Origin: Pelargonium nanum
Lineage: Eukaryota; Streptophyta; Magnoliopsida; Geraniales; Geraniaceae
Length of the DNA: 29,029 nt
Assembly: GCA_036897485.1 (NCBI GenBank)
Contig: JAYMTF010000864.1
Location: 1 to 29,029 of the forward strand
Reading direction: 5' to 3'
Shown in pieces: positions 1 to 11,761 of this stretch (its first letter is position 1; each line of letters begins with the position of its first letter). Made by a program: the position numbers and the translations under genes. The notes beneath the pieces are model-generated. The model was not told the origin of the DNA. It searched no databases and saw nothing but the letters and a program-made list of their open reading frames with translations.

Positions 1-240
1 TTATAAAGGACAAAATAGTAAATTTACATTTTTTAATTATTTTTTGTATTTAAAACTAACCCCGTCAGTTAGTTTTGACGGATTCCGTCAGGAATTTGAC
101 GGAATGGACCTCGCGGGAACAATAATTGAGCTACTATGACCCACGTGAAACAAAACATAGTACGAGGACCCCCATGGAACAAATGGGATAGTACAGAGAC
201 CTCTGGGGACCTTTTTCCAAATGAAAACTGAAGAATAGTA
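1..240. repeat. Unclassified dispersed-repeat remnant at the window edge
   Basis: This stretch has a base composition unlike the AT-rich spacer after it. It contains short repeated TGACGGA/TCCGTCA motifs around 67-107, then phrases such as GGACC and ATAGTAC recurring at about 110-205. It reads like the end of a dispersed plant repeat cut by the window edge. No coding sequence or clean terminal repeat is visible, so the class cannot be assigned. Confidence 0.35.
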
Positions 241-467
241 CAATTTTTAATTATACTATTTTAGTATTTTCGTCAATTTTTAGAATGATAAATGTTATGT
301 ATGAGAAGATTGAAGATAAGTCAGAAGATGATAAAATCAAAATGAAGATGAGATTACGGAAAATCGCACGCCGTGCGCCGTACTTGAACAATTGTGTATT
401 TATTTAAAGAGCACACTCAAACAACAATATAGTTCTACAAAGAGCGGACCAAGAATCCATACGAATT

Positions 468-560
468 GCGAACAACCATTCGCTTGAACCCGAACGAGCG
501 TCAGTTTTGGTCTCTTATATCGTGCACATGTCCGGGCGCTAGTAGCGAATGGTTGTGCGC
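468..560. repeat. Inverted repeat, 17-bp arms
   Basis: The arms are 468-484 (GCGAACAACCATTCGCT) and 544-560 (AGCGAATGGTTGTGCGC). They are complementary at 16 of 17 positions and enclose a 59-bp loop. The surroundings are CpG-rich compared with the neighbouring spacer. It could be a piece of an old mobile element or a transcript hairpin; nothing here decides between them. Confidence 0.6.
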
Positions 561-1127
561 CTATGTTGATTAGCTTTAATTAAGTGTCTTATTTTTTGTG
601 TTTTAATTTAGGCAAGAGTTGTTCCTTATGGTAGTCTAGTGTGAGAAAATTTCTAAGAACAAAAGGGTTAGACTATTGTAGGTTTGAGGAGAGAAAACAT
701 GTGAGACTATTTGTGTGCGGGATTTCAATTGTATGAATCGAGCTTTATAACTAAAAGTAATAAGTACAATCTTCCAAGTGCAACTCATGAACGTAGGCAG
801 TTAGGCCGAATAATATAAATATTGTGTCCTATTTTATGTTTGTTTGTTTCATTTTGTTGTTCATCATCTTGTTTTTATCTTCGAGAAAATATCCAGATTA
901 TTGTCTTGTGAAACGAGAAGAAAATTACTCTTTGCGCCAAAAATCAAAACATATGTCGAAAAACAAAGAAGTTGAACAGCATCTACTTTATCCTTCACTC
1001 AAACTCCTGCCTCAAATAAAATGCGATATGAAATATCCAATTCCAAAATTAATAAAATGGCAAAAATGGCCTCCAAACATTGTTAGAATGTGAAATTATG
1101 GCCTAAACCGTTGACAAAACATAGTGT

Positions 1128-1196
1128 TGCGGCTTTGTTTGTTGGTCCCTCTCGTTTTGACAAAATAAGTATTAGTCTAATCAATAAACAGCAACA
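1128..1196 (+). repeat. Short dispersed-repeat copy A (pairs with 4629-4706)
   Basis: From GTTGGTCC at 1141 onward, about 54 bp align without gaps to the stretch starting at the same word near 4650, with roughly two thirds identity by eye. Both end in a (T)AATC-ATAAACA-CAA pattern. This suggests two diverged copies of one dispersed repeat. The class is unknown. Confidence 0.4.
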
Positions 1197-4005
1197 TTTA
1201 AACTCAAAAATGTTTCATCTCGTACGTCATATAACCTATATGCATTGTAGACTTTGTTCGTATTCTCTACAGAGAAAGTGAACACAGTTTCATTTCTTTC
1301 CACATATGTTTTTATTTATTTATAAACTACAAGGTGATATTTTTATTTTATTAATATGTAAAATCAGCAATATATACTAATTTTAATCTCTACCATACTT
1401 TTATATTCTCTATGTAGCTATAATGGGAAGATGGAAATAAAATAATGCACGCTGTGGATGCCAAAACAATATTCTAATCCTCAAAATAATAGTGAAAAGG
1501 CACTACATTCTGATTCATTTTTATTGTTTTCAAATCCTAGTACATATGAGGCACATTTTTGTTTGTCTCCCCTAATTTTACATTAATTTATTTCATTAGC
1601 CACAAAATAAACATTTATTTTATTTTATTAAAAATTGTAAATAATATTATAAGTATTTGACTTCTTTTTATGTGTTTTCATGGATTTTTATCATAACTTA
1701 GTTGAATGTTTATTGATCAAGACGTTTATTTAATTAATATCAATTTGATTAATCAGGTCGTTTTGTGATTCGTCAATAAAAAAAATTGACAAAGTTATAT
1801 CCACAAATATATTTATTTTGTATAAATAAAGAAATATAATAAACACTTATTTTAGAACGTGAGAGAATATTAGTTTCTGACTTCTTCGACATAATTGAAG
1901 AACATACCAATAAGGTACTTATGATTCTTGGAAAACAATACTTTGGTAACAATGACATGAGGGACTTGCACAAGCTATCAACACAAATAGTAAAAATCTT
2001 ATATCATATCTTCTTTTTTTGAAAAAAAGAAGGCATGTGGAACCAATTCATATATTTCAATGCTATCAAGGAAACATAATTGAATAGTTTCATGATCTAC
2101 TTTTCCCCAAACTCCACAAAGATCTTGATTCTTTATTTTTTTGGCACCATTACAAGAATAATAATAATAAAAAAAAGAAACTCTCAATAATTTATAATAA
2201 TATAAAAAAAAGTACTTCAATAAATTTTACGACTGTTCGTTTTGTTTAAAACAAGTTACGAAATTTATTAAAAAGAAATGAGGAGGGTACACAACATATA
2301 ATGATAGTGACGAGACAAGTTATTTTTATATCCGACAGATGGTATTAGTTCTTTCAGTTATAGATCACATTACACGTCGATATTAAACTTTTTCATCATG
2401 TATTCTCCTCCCTCCAACTCTCAAGAAGATTAATGGTTCTTGACACGTTTCCAAGGAATCAAAATCCATATAGGGTATTTTTTTTTCTAAACCAAGGGGT
2501 TGGTTTTGATCATAATGTATACAATATATATAATAAAGATGCAAAGTTGGAGCATATACTTGCCAAAAATCCAAGGTTAGGTTTTGGTCTAATGTAATAC
2601 ACATGTGATCAGTGATCACATCAAAGAAACCACATGGAGACCTAAAATCTTGTTAAATAGCATAGAACCTTTGGGAAGTACTTAGCTAGCTTGACATATC
2701 AAATTTATGTGCCCTTAAAAACTGAATCATCCGGTTGCATGTGTGTTGGATACAGTAGACGTCTGATACGTGATTCGATATATACTATTCTTTTAAAATA
2801 TTTAAAATATATATTTATAAGTGATAAATGATTCGAAATTTTAGTTTCTAATCATTCAAAGTTAAATATAGTAACAAGCAATTCAAGTTTTCTTGGTTAT
2901 AATTTATAAACATATCAATTTATGAGTTAACAAAACTTTATTTTATGTTTAGGCTATAATTTCGAATTCTGAGGTAACTTGAAGCCGTTTTGATCATTTC
3001 ATAATTTCAAGAATTTTATGTTATTTTATTTCACATTTTGTTTTTGTTATGGGTTAGAGAATCAGCTATATATAGCTTATGTGTTTTTAGTTTATATTTT
3101 GGGAATTTCTAATTGATTTTCTTCATAAACTGTTCTTATTTTACAATTATTTTCAATAAGAGTGCATCCCAATATTTATATATAATCATAAAACATTTCT
3201 TCACCAAAATGAATTGGTATATTATATTTAATATATAAACTTCATAGAGAATAATATTACTTGGGAGCCATGAGTTTTCAATTTTTGATTTCCATCCCCA
3301 TTTTTTATGGGAATTTTCTCAAGTAAAGTTATAGGATATTCTCTCTTACATATGCATATTTGTATACCATCAATTTAAGGGCATTTTTTGGAATCCAAAT
3401 CTAGAATCATATGCTCCAAGAATTAAAATTTATTTATTTATTTATTTTCACATTACTTTCAAAGTTTGAATAGTTAGCTATAGCTAGTCACCTTCAAGAG
3501 GAAATGTCTCTCATGGAAGAGAGAATTAACATATCTTGGAGAGGGTGTGCTTCACAAGAGTGGCATCATATTCTTTAAATCATGCAAAGAAAAATTTATT
3601 GGCCAGACTTGAAGCTCTCATGCAACCATGAGAGTGTGTCTGCAAGTAAAGAAAATTTTGGGGTCATTTGTCACTTGAATCTTCCAAGTTCAACTAACCT
3701 AACAAAATAATGTTCTGAATATGATGTTTTTTTGGTTTCTGGAAGGAGTGACTGATTGATGGTGTTATTGATGGGAAGACTTCAAAATTGTTGAATGTTT
3801 CAAATATGAGCAAGCAACATGATGTCTCTTAGTTTAGTCTCATTTGGCTGGAGCCACCATTTTTTGCCATTGTTATACATGTTGATTGTTTCATGCACCA
3901 AAGGGTGAAAGTCACATCCATGGCTTATAAGGAGGTAAAAATGAAAGGTGACATATGAATTTATCGATTTGACTAATTGATCTAGTTGTTAGTGAGAGTA
4001 ACTGA

Positions 4006-4260
4006 CACTACAAAAAAACTCGCGATCTGTGATAGAAATTTTTGTCACAAATCTATAGATTTCAATTACAAAATGCAATTTGTGACGGAGCTATGACATA
4101 ATATTGTTGTCATTGGTTGGGTTGTCACAAATGGTTGTGACAGAAATTTCCATCACAAATGTGTGTCTGTGACAGAAAATATGATTTATGTCACGATTTG
4201 TGACAAAACAGTGACGAAAAATTATATCTCACATATTTTTACAACTATTTTTTTGTAGTG
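4006..4260. mobile_element. CACTA-type MITE (non-autonomous En/Spm-like)
   Basis: The element starts CACTACAAAAAAA and ends with its exact reverse complement, giving a 13-bp perfect terminal inverted repeat of the CACTA class. It is flanked on both sides by TGA (4003-4005 and 4261-4263), the 3-bp target duplication expected for that superfamily. The interior is 229 bp with no coding capacity. It carries repeated subterminal words of the form TGTGACAGAAA and TCACAAAT in both orientations, which should fold back on themselves and resemble transposase-binding subterminal repeats. It would need a transposase supplied elsewhere. The perfect ends and target duplication suggest a fairly recent insertion. 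Confidence 0.85.
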
Positions 4261-4628
4261 TGATATTATCTATCTTTGATTAGTAAATTAAATTATTCAA
4301 GAACCATATCAATTCATCGATCAAGTACATTGATTGTCACAACACATAGAAGTATCAGTTGTGTGTTGAACACACATATTTTACATGTCGATCCGATTTA
4401 ATTTTTAATCTTACCACTCAAGTGTAAAATGCAACTTTTATTATTGAAATGACAGCTAAATAACAATACAAACAAGAATATATTTTTTGGTAACTTATGG
4501 AAATATAAGACGTGGTATAAGAAACAATGAAGTCGTGCAAACTCTAAATTGAAAGAAATTTGAAACAAAACATAATGTAATGCAAAGTGACATAAAATGC
4601 AAAAAATGTACAACCAAAACGCATAGCC

Positions 4629-4706
4629 AAGCTTTATTGTTTTTCTTCGTTGGTCCATTTTATTTCGACTATGCAAGTTTCGGCTTAATCCATAAACATC
4701 AATATT
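4629..4706 (+). repeat. Short dispersed-repeat copy B (pairs with 1128-1196)
   Basis: This is the second, apparently less decayed copy of the repeat seen at 1128-1196. It shares GTTGGTCC followed by a TTTCGAC-like word and a CTTAATCCATAAACATCAA tail. It is not a gene: the weak protein-level likeness of the two short frames comes from the shared repeat. Confidence 0.4.
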
Positions 4707-4888
4707 GTCCTAATCCATATAGGTGGTCCATACTAGCTTGGAAGTCTATTAAAATAAGAGAAATACATGTTAGAAAATTGTATTTGAGTACCATGGATAG
4801 GAGCTTATGATAGACTCCATCGCATTTGCATGGCTAGGGTTTTTAAGTCAATATGCTTCAATGTGGGCACAATGGCACATGAGGGGTC

Positions 4889-4976
4889 TTCTTCTTCTTC
4901 TTCTTTTTTCTTTGTACTACTCAAAATAATAGATATATAGAAGATAATGTAATTAGAGAGGAGAGAGAGAGAGATG
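4889..4976. repeat. Low-complexity CTT and GA tracts
   Basis: There is a (CTT)n-like tract near 4889-4910 and a GA-rich tract, GAGAGGAGAGAGAGAGAG, near 4957-4975. These are simple sequence with no gene attached that I can see. Confidence 0.7.
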
Positions 4977-6070
4977 GATGTGGGCATGCATGCAGGTTTG
5001 GTCTGGGAGCATCAAGAAATGCAATCCGAATCAGACCATTATTTTTCATGGCTTTCTAACTTTTTAATTTGATGATTCTATTGTCTTATTTTCTTACCTT
5101 TTCTCTTCCTTCTTTGCATCTCAAATCTTATATATGCATTCAAAAAAAAATGTCTCTTAGTTTCAATCACATGGGAAAAAGATATAAGACATTGATTGTT
5201 GTTTAGCGTATATCAAAAGTAGATATGGTGCGATTTACAAAAATTTGATGCAGTGGGATAAAATAATTTATAATCAAGATAGATATTATGACACTTACTA
5301 ATTGAAATAAACTTGCACAATTCAAATGTAATAGATTGAGTTGTATATATTTTAACATTCGATATGAAGTTGGTTGAAAGGCATTTTAATCATTATTTTA
5401 TTATTTTTCAATAATTTTTAATTTATTTATTTTAAATTTTGAGTAGACATTATAAATAGTTGATGCGCAACTTCTTTATTTTTTTGCTTATATTCAAATA
5501 CTTTTGATTCGGTGCAAAATGTTTTCAGATCATATTAAGCAATCATGGTACCAAAGTTAACCAAAAATGCTACTTTGTTAAATGTGTTGGAAACAACATT
5601 TAGTTAAATATTTTCACATCCGAAACCATTTTCTCTAATGAGAAATATTTTTAGGGGAAATACATGAAACCTAAAATAGTAAATTTAAAGCAAGAAAAAA
5701 AAAAGGAAAAGAAAGAAAAAGACAAGAAGCATATCATTGAGTCAGCAACCTCATAGGCACACTGTCAATTTTCCACAATTATTATGTTGATGTTTCAATC
5801 CATGTCTTGCAATAAAAAGATTTATTTTAGAGAGAGAAGTAGCTATGTCTTTTCAAAAAAAAAAAAAAATTATTATTTTTTAATATATTTTGTATTAAAT
5901 CATTTTGCTCTTCTCTTGAGACTCTCCAAAGTCCAATCACTTGTTGACAAGTTGGGGTCACAATAGTGGCAGAATAGAACTTGGTGCCTCCTAATTCTCT
6001 CCAACTTCCACTATTCCTTCTACTAGTAAGGTATAAACTATAAACTATAATAAGAATAATCACTTAAATA

Positions 6071-6112
6071 CCTTATCCTAATTCTATAATTCCTTATCCT
6101 AATTCTATAATT
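6071..6112. repeat. Perfect 21-bp tandem duplication
   Basis: The 21-bp unit beginning CCTTATCCTAATTC occupies 6071-6091 and is repeated without change at 6092-6112. The absence of differences implies a young local slippage event. No coding or regulatory role is evident. Confidence 0.9.
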
Positions 6113-7110
6113 ATAACCTTTCAAAGAATATATATGTGTGTGTGAGATCCAACTCTTAGAAAATGACGTTGTAAAATAGTTTACGATAAAAATCATGATT
6201 TCAACAATTCAATAAACTCAAACATAACCTAAAAAATCACAAAATCAACATAACAACTATATACTACTCTTATTGTGAATCTTAATTAATTTGAATAGAA
6301 TGCGAAATGAAATAATCTAAAAGTTCTTGAAATATTCAAAATGAACAAAACGTCCTCTAGATGACATAAAAATGTGAAACTTTAAAATGAATTAATTTGA
6401 ATATTCTAACAAAATAACCAAAATATCCTCTAAACGACTTCAAAATGCAAAAAATAATAATATAAAGTGGACGAAATTGAGTGATCTCGTTCATTAATCA
6501 TTAGCTTTTATAACTTGGGTTGAACAAATTTCAGCTCAGTTCATAATATCAACTTCTGCACTTAAAAAGTGTTGTCTTCTGCTTGTATATATACACATAT
6601 ATTCATATGCTTAATTTGCCGATAGGAATTATCTTTTAGATAGATTATCCAGAGTATAATTCCACTCATACAAGTATATAACAATGTATGTAATTATCAC
6701 AATATACCCTCCAAAAGTGCACATTTTTTTAAGTTCATTGCATCATGTATACTCATTTTTAGTTACCATATTTTTATATGCTATTGTCTAGCCTAGACTC
6801 ATATTGGAGCCTAAAATAAGAAGTGATGATGATGAATTACTTTTTTAATATATTGACAAAGAAAAAGAAAGTGAAGATGGTGTCTTGATTAATTTAATTA
6901 AAAAACTTTGTTCAATGATTGGATTCATGAATTGTTTAAAGTTTCATTTTATTCTCATAGATTTCAAAACTGCCCCAAATCTATGACTCCCTCTTAGAAT
7001 ATTATTGCTTGATGACACAAAGTGTTAGTATAATTTCAAAAGTCGGCGCAATTAAATTCAAGAGACGCTTTTAAGAAGTTTCTACCTGAATTTATTAAAA
7101 CTTAGTTTTA

Positions 7111-7377
7111 AATTTTAAACGCAACATATGTCGTATCTGATCTTATATTATTCTTGCATATATTCGCAGCACCCCAACTTTTGCGGATTTTCCAGTGGTC
7201 AGTCCAGTCTATTTTCCGACCTCTCAAGTAAATCAGTTAAAACTATTTTTTCAATTTTAAACGCAACATGTGGCGTTTCTGATTTTAATAATTCATAAAT
7301 TTATATTATCCTTGCATAAATTCACATCACCCCAACTTTTGAGGATTTTCCGGCTGCCGGACCGGCCAACTTTCCGG
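7111..7377. repeat. Imperfect tandem duplication upstream of PHO1;H1
   Basis: Copy 1 (about 7111-7218) and copy 2 (about 7253-7377) share ATTTTAAACGCAACAT, then TCTGAT, TATATTAT-CTTGCATA, ATTC-CA, CACCCCAACTTTTG, GGATTTTCC and finally TTTCCG. They differ by small indels and substitutions, so the duplication is old. It lies 275-540 bp upstream of the PHO1;H1 start codon, which places it in the likely proximal promoter. Confidence 0.75.
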
Positions 7378-7499
7378 TCAGTTACCTCACCAAACCACTA
7401 TGCTATGACCTCCCAAGTGGACAGTATCAAGTGCAATGGATATTTTGGAATGTGCTGTATAGCATCCACATCAATCAAAAATTCCTTTTCTTTTCCTCC

Positions 7500-7507
7500 A
7501 TAAATAT
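7500..7507 (+). promoter_or_regulatory. Possible TATA-like box of PHO1;H1
   Basis: ATAAATAT sits 145-152 bp before the start codon. A start site about 30 bp downstream would give a leader of roughly 110-120 nt. That leader contains CT/GA-rich sequence (including an AGAGAGAGAG run) and no ATG, so translation would begin at the annotated codon. No mapped transcript supports this. Confidence 0.4.
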
Positions 7508-7651
7508 TGTGTTCTTGGTCTTCAATTGAACACACTCTCACAAACTCTCAAGCCTAGAGAGAGAGACAACACAAAAAACACTTCCATTTCTTGGCACCTT
7601 TTTTTCTCTTTCATTCTATCTTTCAAGAAACAAGAAAGTGAAGGAAAAAAA

Positions 7652-10600
7652 ATGGTGAAGTTCTCTAAGCAATTTGAGGGGCAACTTGTGCCAGAATGGA
7701 AAGAGGCCTTTGTTGATTATTGGAAACTCAAGAAAGGTCTCAAGAAAATCCATCTTCTTGACACCAAAAACAACACCAACAACACTACTAAAAGCTCCAA
7801 TCCACACAGCTTCTTGCCAAGCACCATCTTGTCCTCTCTGAGGAAGATTTCACTATTTGGACATCCACACAGAGAGCATCATGGAGCCATTCAAGTATAT
7901 ATGCATACACTTTTGTTATGAAAAATGCATGAACACAAAGCTTCTTGATTGGTCTTGTGCTAAAATGTGATGTGTTTGTGTTTTTGTCTTCAGGTTCACA
8001 AGAAACTTGCATCCTCAGCTAGCAAGAATGACATGTATGAGACTGAGCTGTTGGAGCAATTTGCTGATACTGATGCAGCCAAGGAATTTTTCTCATGTTT
8101 GGACCTTCAACTGAACAAAGTCAATCAATTCTACAAAACAAAGGAGAAGGAGTTCTTGGATAGAGGCGATTCGCTTAAAGAACAGATGCAGATTCTCATT
8201 CAGCTCAAGACCGCTCTTCGCGGTGCTAAAGGAGCTAATTCCTCCCAAGAGGACTCCAGAGAAGATCCTTCCATTTCTTGCACCATATCTTGTGGTACAT
8301 ATCATGACTCACATTGTTATAAAAAACAGTGTTATGGCCTAAATCTTGATTCTTGTACTGATCTTTATATTTGGTTTGTGCAGAAGAGGAGTCTATTAGG
8401 GGTTGCAGGACAGAAGAGGAGGCTGTGCAAGAAGACATTAACATGTCAAATGATGTCCCATTCACTGAGTCAATGACAGAGAAAAGAGAAGATATAAAGC
8501 TGAGGACACTCTCAGGCCATGTCTTTAAGTGTCAAGGCAAGAACTTGAAGATCAACATTCCATTGACGAATCCTACGCGCACCTTCTCTGCTATCAGTTA
8601 CTTGGTTCGGGGAGATTCAGCGAACCATTCCTCCAAGAAGTGCTCTTCTGATGGAAGCAAGCTTCAGATCAACAAAACAAAGCTTCATCATGCAGAGAAA
8701 ATGATCAGAGGAGCTTTCACTGAGCTCTACAAGGGCCTTGGCTATCTCAAAACTTATAGGTATGTGATGATCTTGATCAGTCCAAACTCGAAAAGATCTA
8801 CGATAAGTTTGCTTTTTGTATAACACATTTTTGGGTTTTTGATATTGCAGGAACTTGAACATGCTTGCTTTCATAAAGATCTTGAAGAAGTTTGATAAAG
8901 TGAGCCTTCACTTCCTTCTTAATAGTCTTTTTTAGTTTCTTTGTGAATTTTCATTGAGTTTGTAGGCTAAAGAAAAGGGTTTTTCGCCTTTCGGTTCTTT
9001 TCTCAGGTCACTGGAAAACAAGTGCTTCCTATATATCTAAAAGTTGTCGAAAGCTCCTATTTCAACGGCTCAGACAAGGTACATATAATCACAAAAATAT
9101 CAAGTGTCAAACATGCCTAACCATATTATAGGAAATTTACATTTCATTGGATGAAAAAATATTACAATCACAAGGATGTTGAGATGTTTGCCACTAGTCC
9201 TTATCATTTTATTCGCCGACAAAACCAAGTGTCCTCAACTCTATAGTTTATGTCTGCACAATGAACAACATTAGTGTTACATTTATGTGTCATTTCGATT
9301 TACTTATCGATGAGTCTCTCAAATGACAGGTTATGAAGTTAGCTGATGAAGTAGAAGAGCTATTCATCAAACATTTTGCAGAAGATGACAAGAGAAAGGC
9401 CATGAAATACCTTAAACCGCATCAGCGTAAAGAATCACATGCTGTCACTTACTTCATTGGTGAGTTCTTGAACTAATCAGCCAAAATTAGGACTCATAAC
9501 GACGAAGAATTAGTGTTATTGAAGTCTTTTTGGTCAAGAACTGTTCTTGAAAGGAAAAAAAAGTATGGACTATGGAATATGGACCCATTAGGCCACTTTT
9601 ATTTTTGGTGGGTGATAAAGCTCTTAAGGTCCCATATATGTATGCCATTATCATGACTTGAGACAAAACTCGCCGTACTGGTTTTGAACCTTAAAAAGCT
9701 TGCTTCAACAGCTTCAGGTTTTCGCATTGGTGTGTGGCTCTAACCTTGTACACATCTCACATGGACACTTTCATATGTGTAAAGCACTTGGTGTCACTTG
9801 TCTGTCAGATACTTAGATAAAAAGTTACTACACAAAATCTTTAGGAGTGTGTGAAGTTACTAGCAAGAATTAGCTCAAAAGTTACCATTTGCTTAGCAAT
9901 TTATTGTACATAGTGTTCTAATTCTTGAAAAACAACCAGGTTTGTTCACTGGATGCTTCATTGCGCTCTTAGCCGGATATGTCATCATGGCTCACATCAC
10001 AGGAATGTACAGACAACAAAGAGACACAGTCTATATGGAAACTGTCTACCCTGTCCTTAGGCAAGAATCCTTCAAAGAAAACATCAAGATTTGCTCTAAT
10101 ACGCGTAAAAAATACGCTAACAAAATGATTTTCTTTACCATTTCAGCATGTTCAGCCTCTTGTTTCTACACTTCTTCCTCTATGGATGCAACATTTTCAT
10201 GTGGAGAAAGACACGAATCAACTACGCCTTCATCTTTGAGCTGGCTCCGACCAAGGAGCTCAAGTATAGAGATGTGTTCTTGATTTGTACCACATCAATG
10301 TCTCTTGTGGTTGGTGTCATGTTTGTTCACTTGACACTAATAACAAAAGGGTACTCATATTCACAAGTTCAAGCCATCCCTGGACTCTTGTGCCTGGTAC
10401 TAATTTCTTGATCTCAGCGCGTATTTACACAAACTGATGTTACTATTTTCAAGAAACCTAACTTATTTGTTCTTTTGTGTACAGTTCTTCTTGCTAGTCC
10501 TTGTTTGCCCCTTCAAAATCTTCTACCAATCAAGCCGGTTTCGCTTCCTTAGTGCCATAAGGAACACGGTCTTGTCACCTCTCTACAAGGTTGTCATGCT

Positions 10601-11761
10601 AGACTTCTTCTTGGCTGATCAGCTGTGTAGTCAGGTGAGTTCAGTTTCTAAAATTATGCTCTTTTTTCTTGTCTTAAACCATTAAAATCGTCTATTTATA
10701 GTAACAAAACTGTTGTTTCTATAGGTTCCAACACTCAGGAATCTTGAATATGTAGCATGCTACTACATAACAGGAAGCTTCAAAACTCAGGACTATGGAT
10801 ATTGCATGAGAGCTACGCATTACCGCGATCTTGCCTACGCAGTGTCCTTCTTGCCATACTATTGGAGAGCAATGCAAGTATGGCGTTTTTGCTCAATTCT
10901 GGATTGGTCTTTTGCTTGAAATCTAACTGTTGTTTTCTTGTTTTTCGATTTTCTTATGCTTCAATCTTGATTGGATCGCAGTGTGCTAGGCGCTGGTTCG
11001 ATGAAGGAGAGATGAGCCATCTGGTGAATCTTGGGAAATATGTGTCAGCAATGTTAGCAGCAGGAGCTAAAGTGGCTTATGAGAGGGAAAAAAGTGTGGG
11101 ATGGTTGTGTCTTCTTGTGGTCATGTCAAGTGCAGCTACTGTTTATCAGTTGTATTGGGACTTTGTTAAGGATTGGGGTTTGCTACAAATGAACTCCAAG
11201 AACCCTTGGCTAAGAAATGACCTAATTCTTCGCCGAAAGATCATTTATTACTTCTCCATGGTATAGTTTATAGCTCTCCTTCAAATCATTTTTATCACAA
11301 AACTTGAAGCTTATTATACTGATATCTGTCACTCAATGAACATGTTCTTGAAAGATACTGATATGGCCATATCACAGTTCAAGAACTTGATTTTCACAAT
11401 TTCTAATGAAACTTTGGTGTGTCATGTCATTGCAGGGACTGAATCTTGTTCTGAGGCTTGCTTGGTTACAAACTGTCCTCCATTCGAGTTTCGGAAATGT
11501 TGATTATAGAGTAACTAGCTTATTTTTAGCAGCTCTTGAAGTCATAAGAAGAGGGCAGTGGAACTTTTACAGGTAAATTTACCAAAACTCCATTTTCTTT
11601 CATTTTCTAGGCCAAAACTGTCATTTCCAAGTGGTCTCTAACAAGCAAATTGTGGGAATTAATGGTACAGATTGGAGAATGAGCATCTAAACAATGCTGG
11701 CAAGTTCAGGGCAGTGAAGACTGTGCCACTTCCATTCCATGAAGTGGATGAGGAAGATTGA
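7652..11761 (+). CDS. PHO1-H1: Phosphate exporter PHO1 homolog 1 (SPX-EXS protein), 13 exons
   Basis: Exons: 7652-7894, 7994-8294, 8384-8759, 8851-8899, 9007-9078, 9330-9459, 9940-10060, 10147-10396, 10485-10634, 10725-10877, 10982-11260, 11436-11572, 11671-11761; they total 2352 nt and encode 783 aa, the usual PHO1 length. Residues 1 to about 330 form an SPX domain, the inositol-pyrophosphate sensor. It opens [20 protein letters not shown], and its basic surface includes lysines at 25-32 and KLHHAEKM at 281-288. Membrane helices begin at [14 protein letters not shown] (about 391) and are followed by an EXS domain over roughly 570-770, ending in [20 protein letters not shown]. The SISCTISCE motif, the LCSQVP-LRNLEY stretch and the VDEED C-terminus match Arabidopsis PHO1;H1 better than PHO1 itself. 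Members of the family export phosphate into the root xylem for shoot supply. Intron 7 uses a GC donor. Confidence 0.97.
10061..10146 (+). other. GC-AG intron (intron 7 of PHO1;H1)
   Basis: Exon 7 ends CCTTAG and the intron begins GCAAGA; the intron ends TTTCAG before CATGTTC. Joining there gives the family sequence YPVLSMFSLLF in frame. No GT donor nearby would do this. AG|GCAAG is the normal consensus for the minor GC-AG class processed by the standard spliceosome. Confidence 0.9.

Larger units (their letters stand above)
241..3997. other. AT-rich intergenic spacer, no gene seen
   Basis: I see no exon-like sequence, RNA gene or intact transposon here. Open frames are short, low in complexity and match no family I know. 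Contents worth naming are a GC-richer patch with an inverted repeat at 468-560 and a short repeat copy near 1128-1196 that resembles 4629-4706. The rest is A/T-rich sequence with homopolymer runs. Confidence 0.6.
4264..7110. other. AT-rich intergenic spacer, no gene seen
   Basis: No gene-like sequence is visible. Contents are repeat copy B near 4629-4706, a CTT/GA-rich low-complexity patch (about 4889-4975), a perfect two-copy 21-bp tandem repeat (6071-6112) and homopolymer runs near 5690-5720 and 5855-5870. Short open frames here have no recognisable domain. Confidence 0.6.

Noticed and set aside
7526-7651. In-frame extension upstream of the PHO1;H1 start
   Set aside because: It begins at TTG, not ATG, and the residues do not resemble any PHO1 protein. 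The conserved [10 protein letters not shown] start is at 7652.
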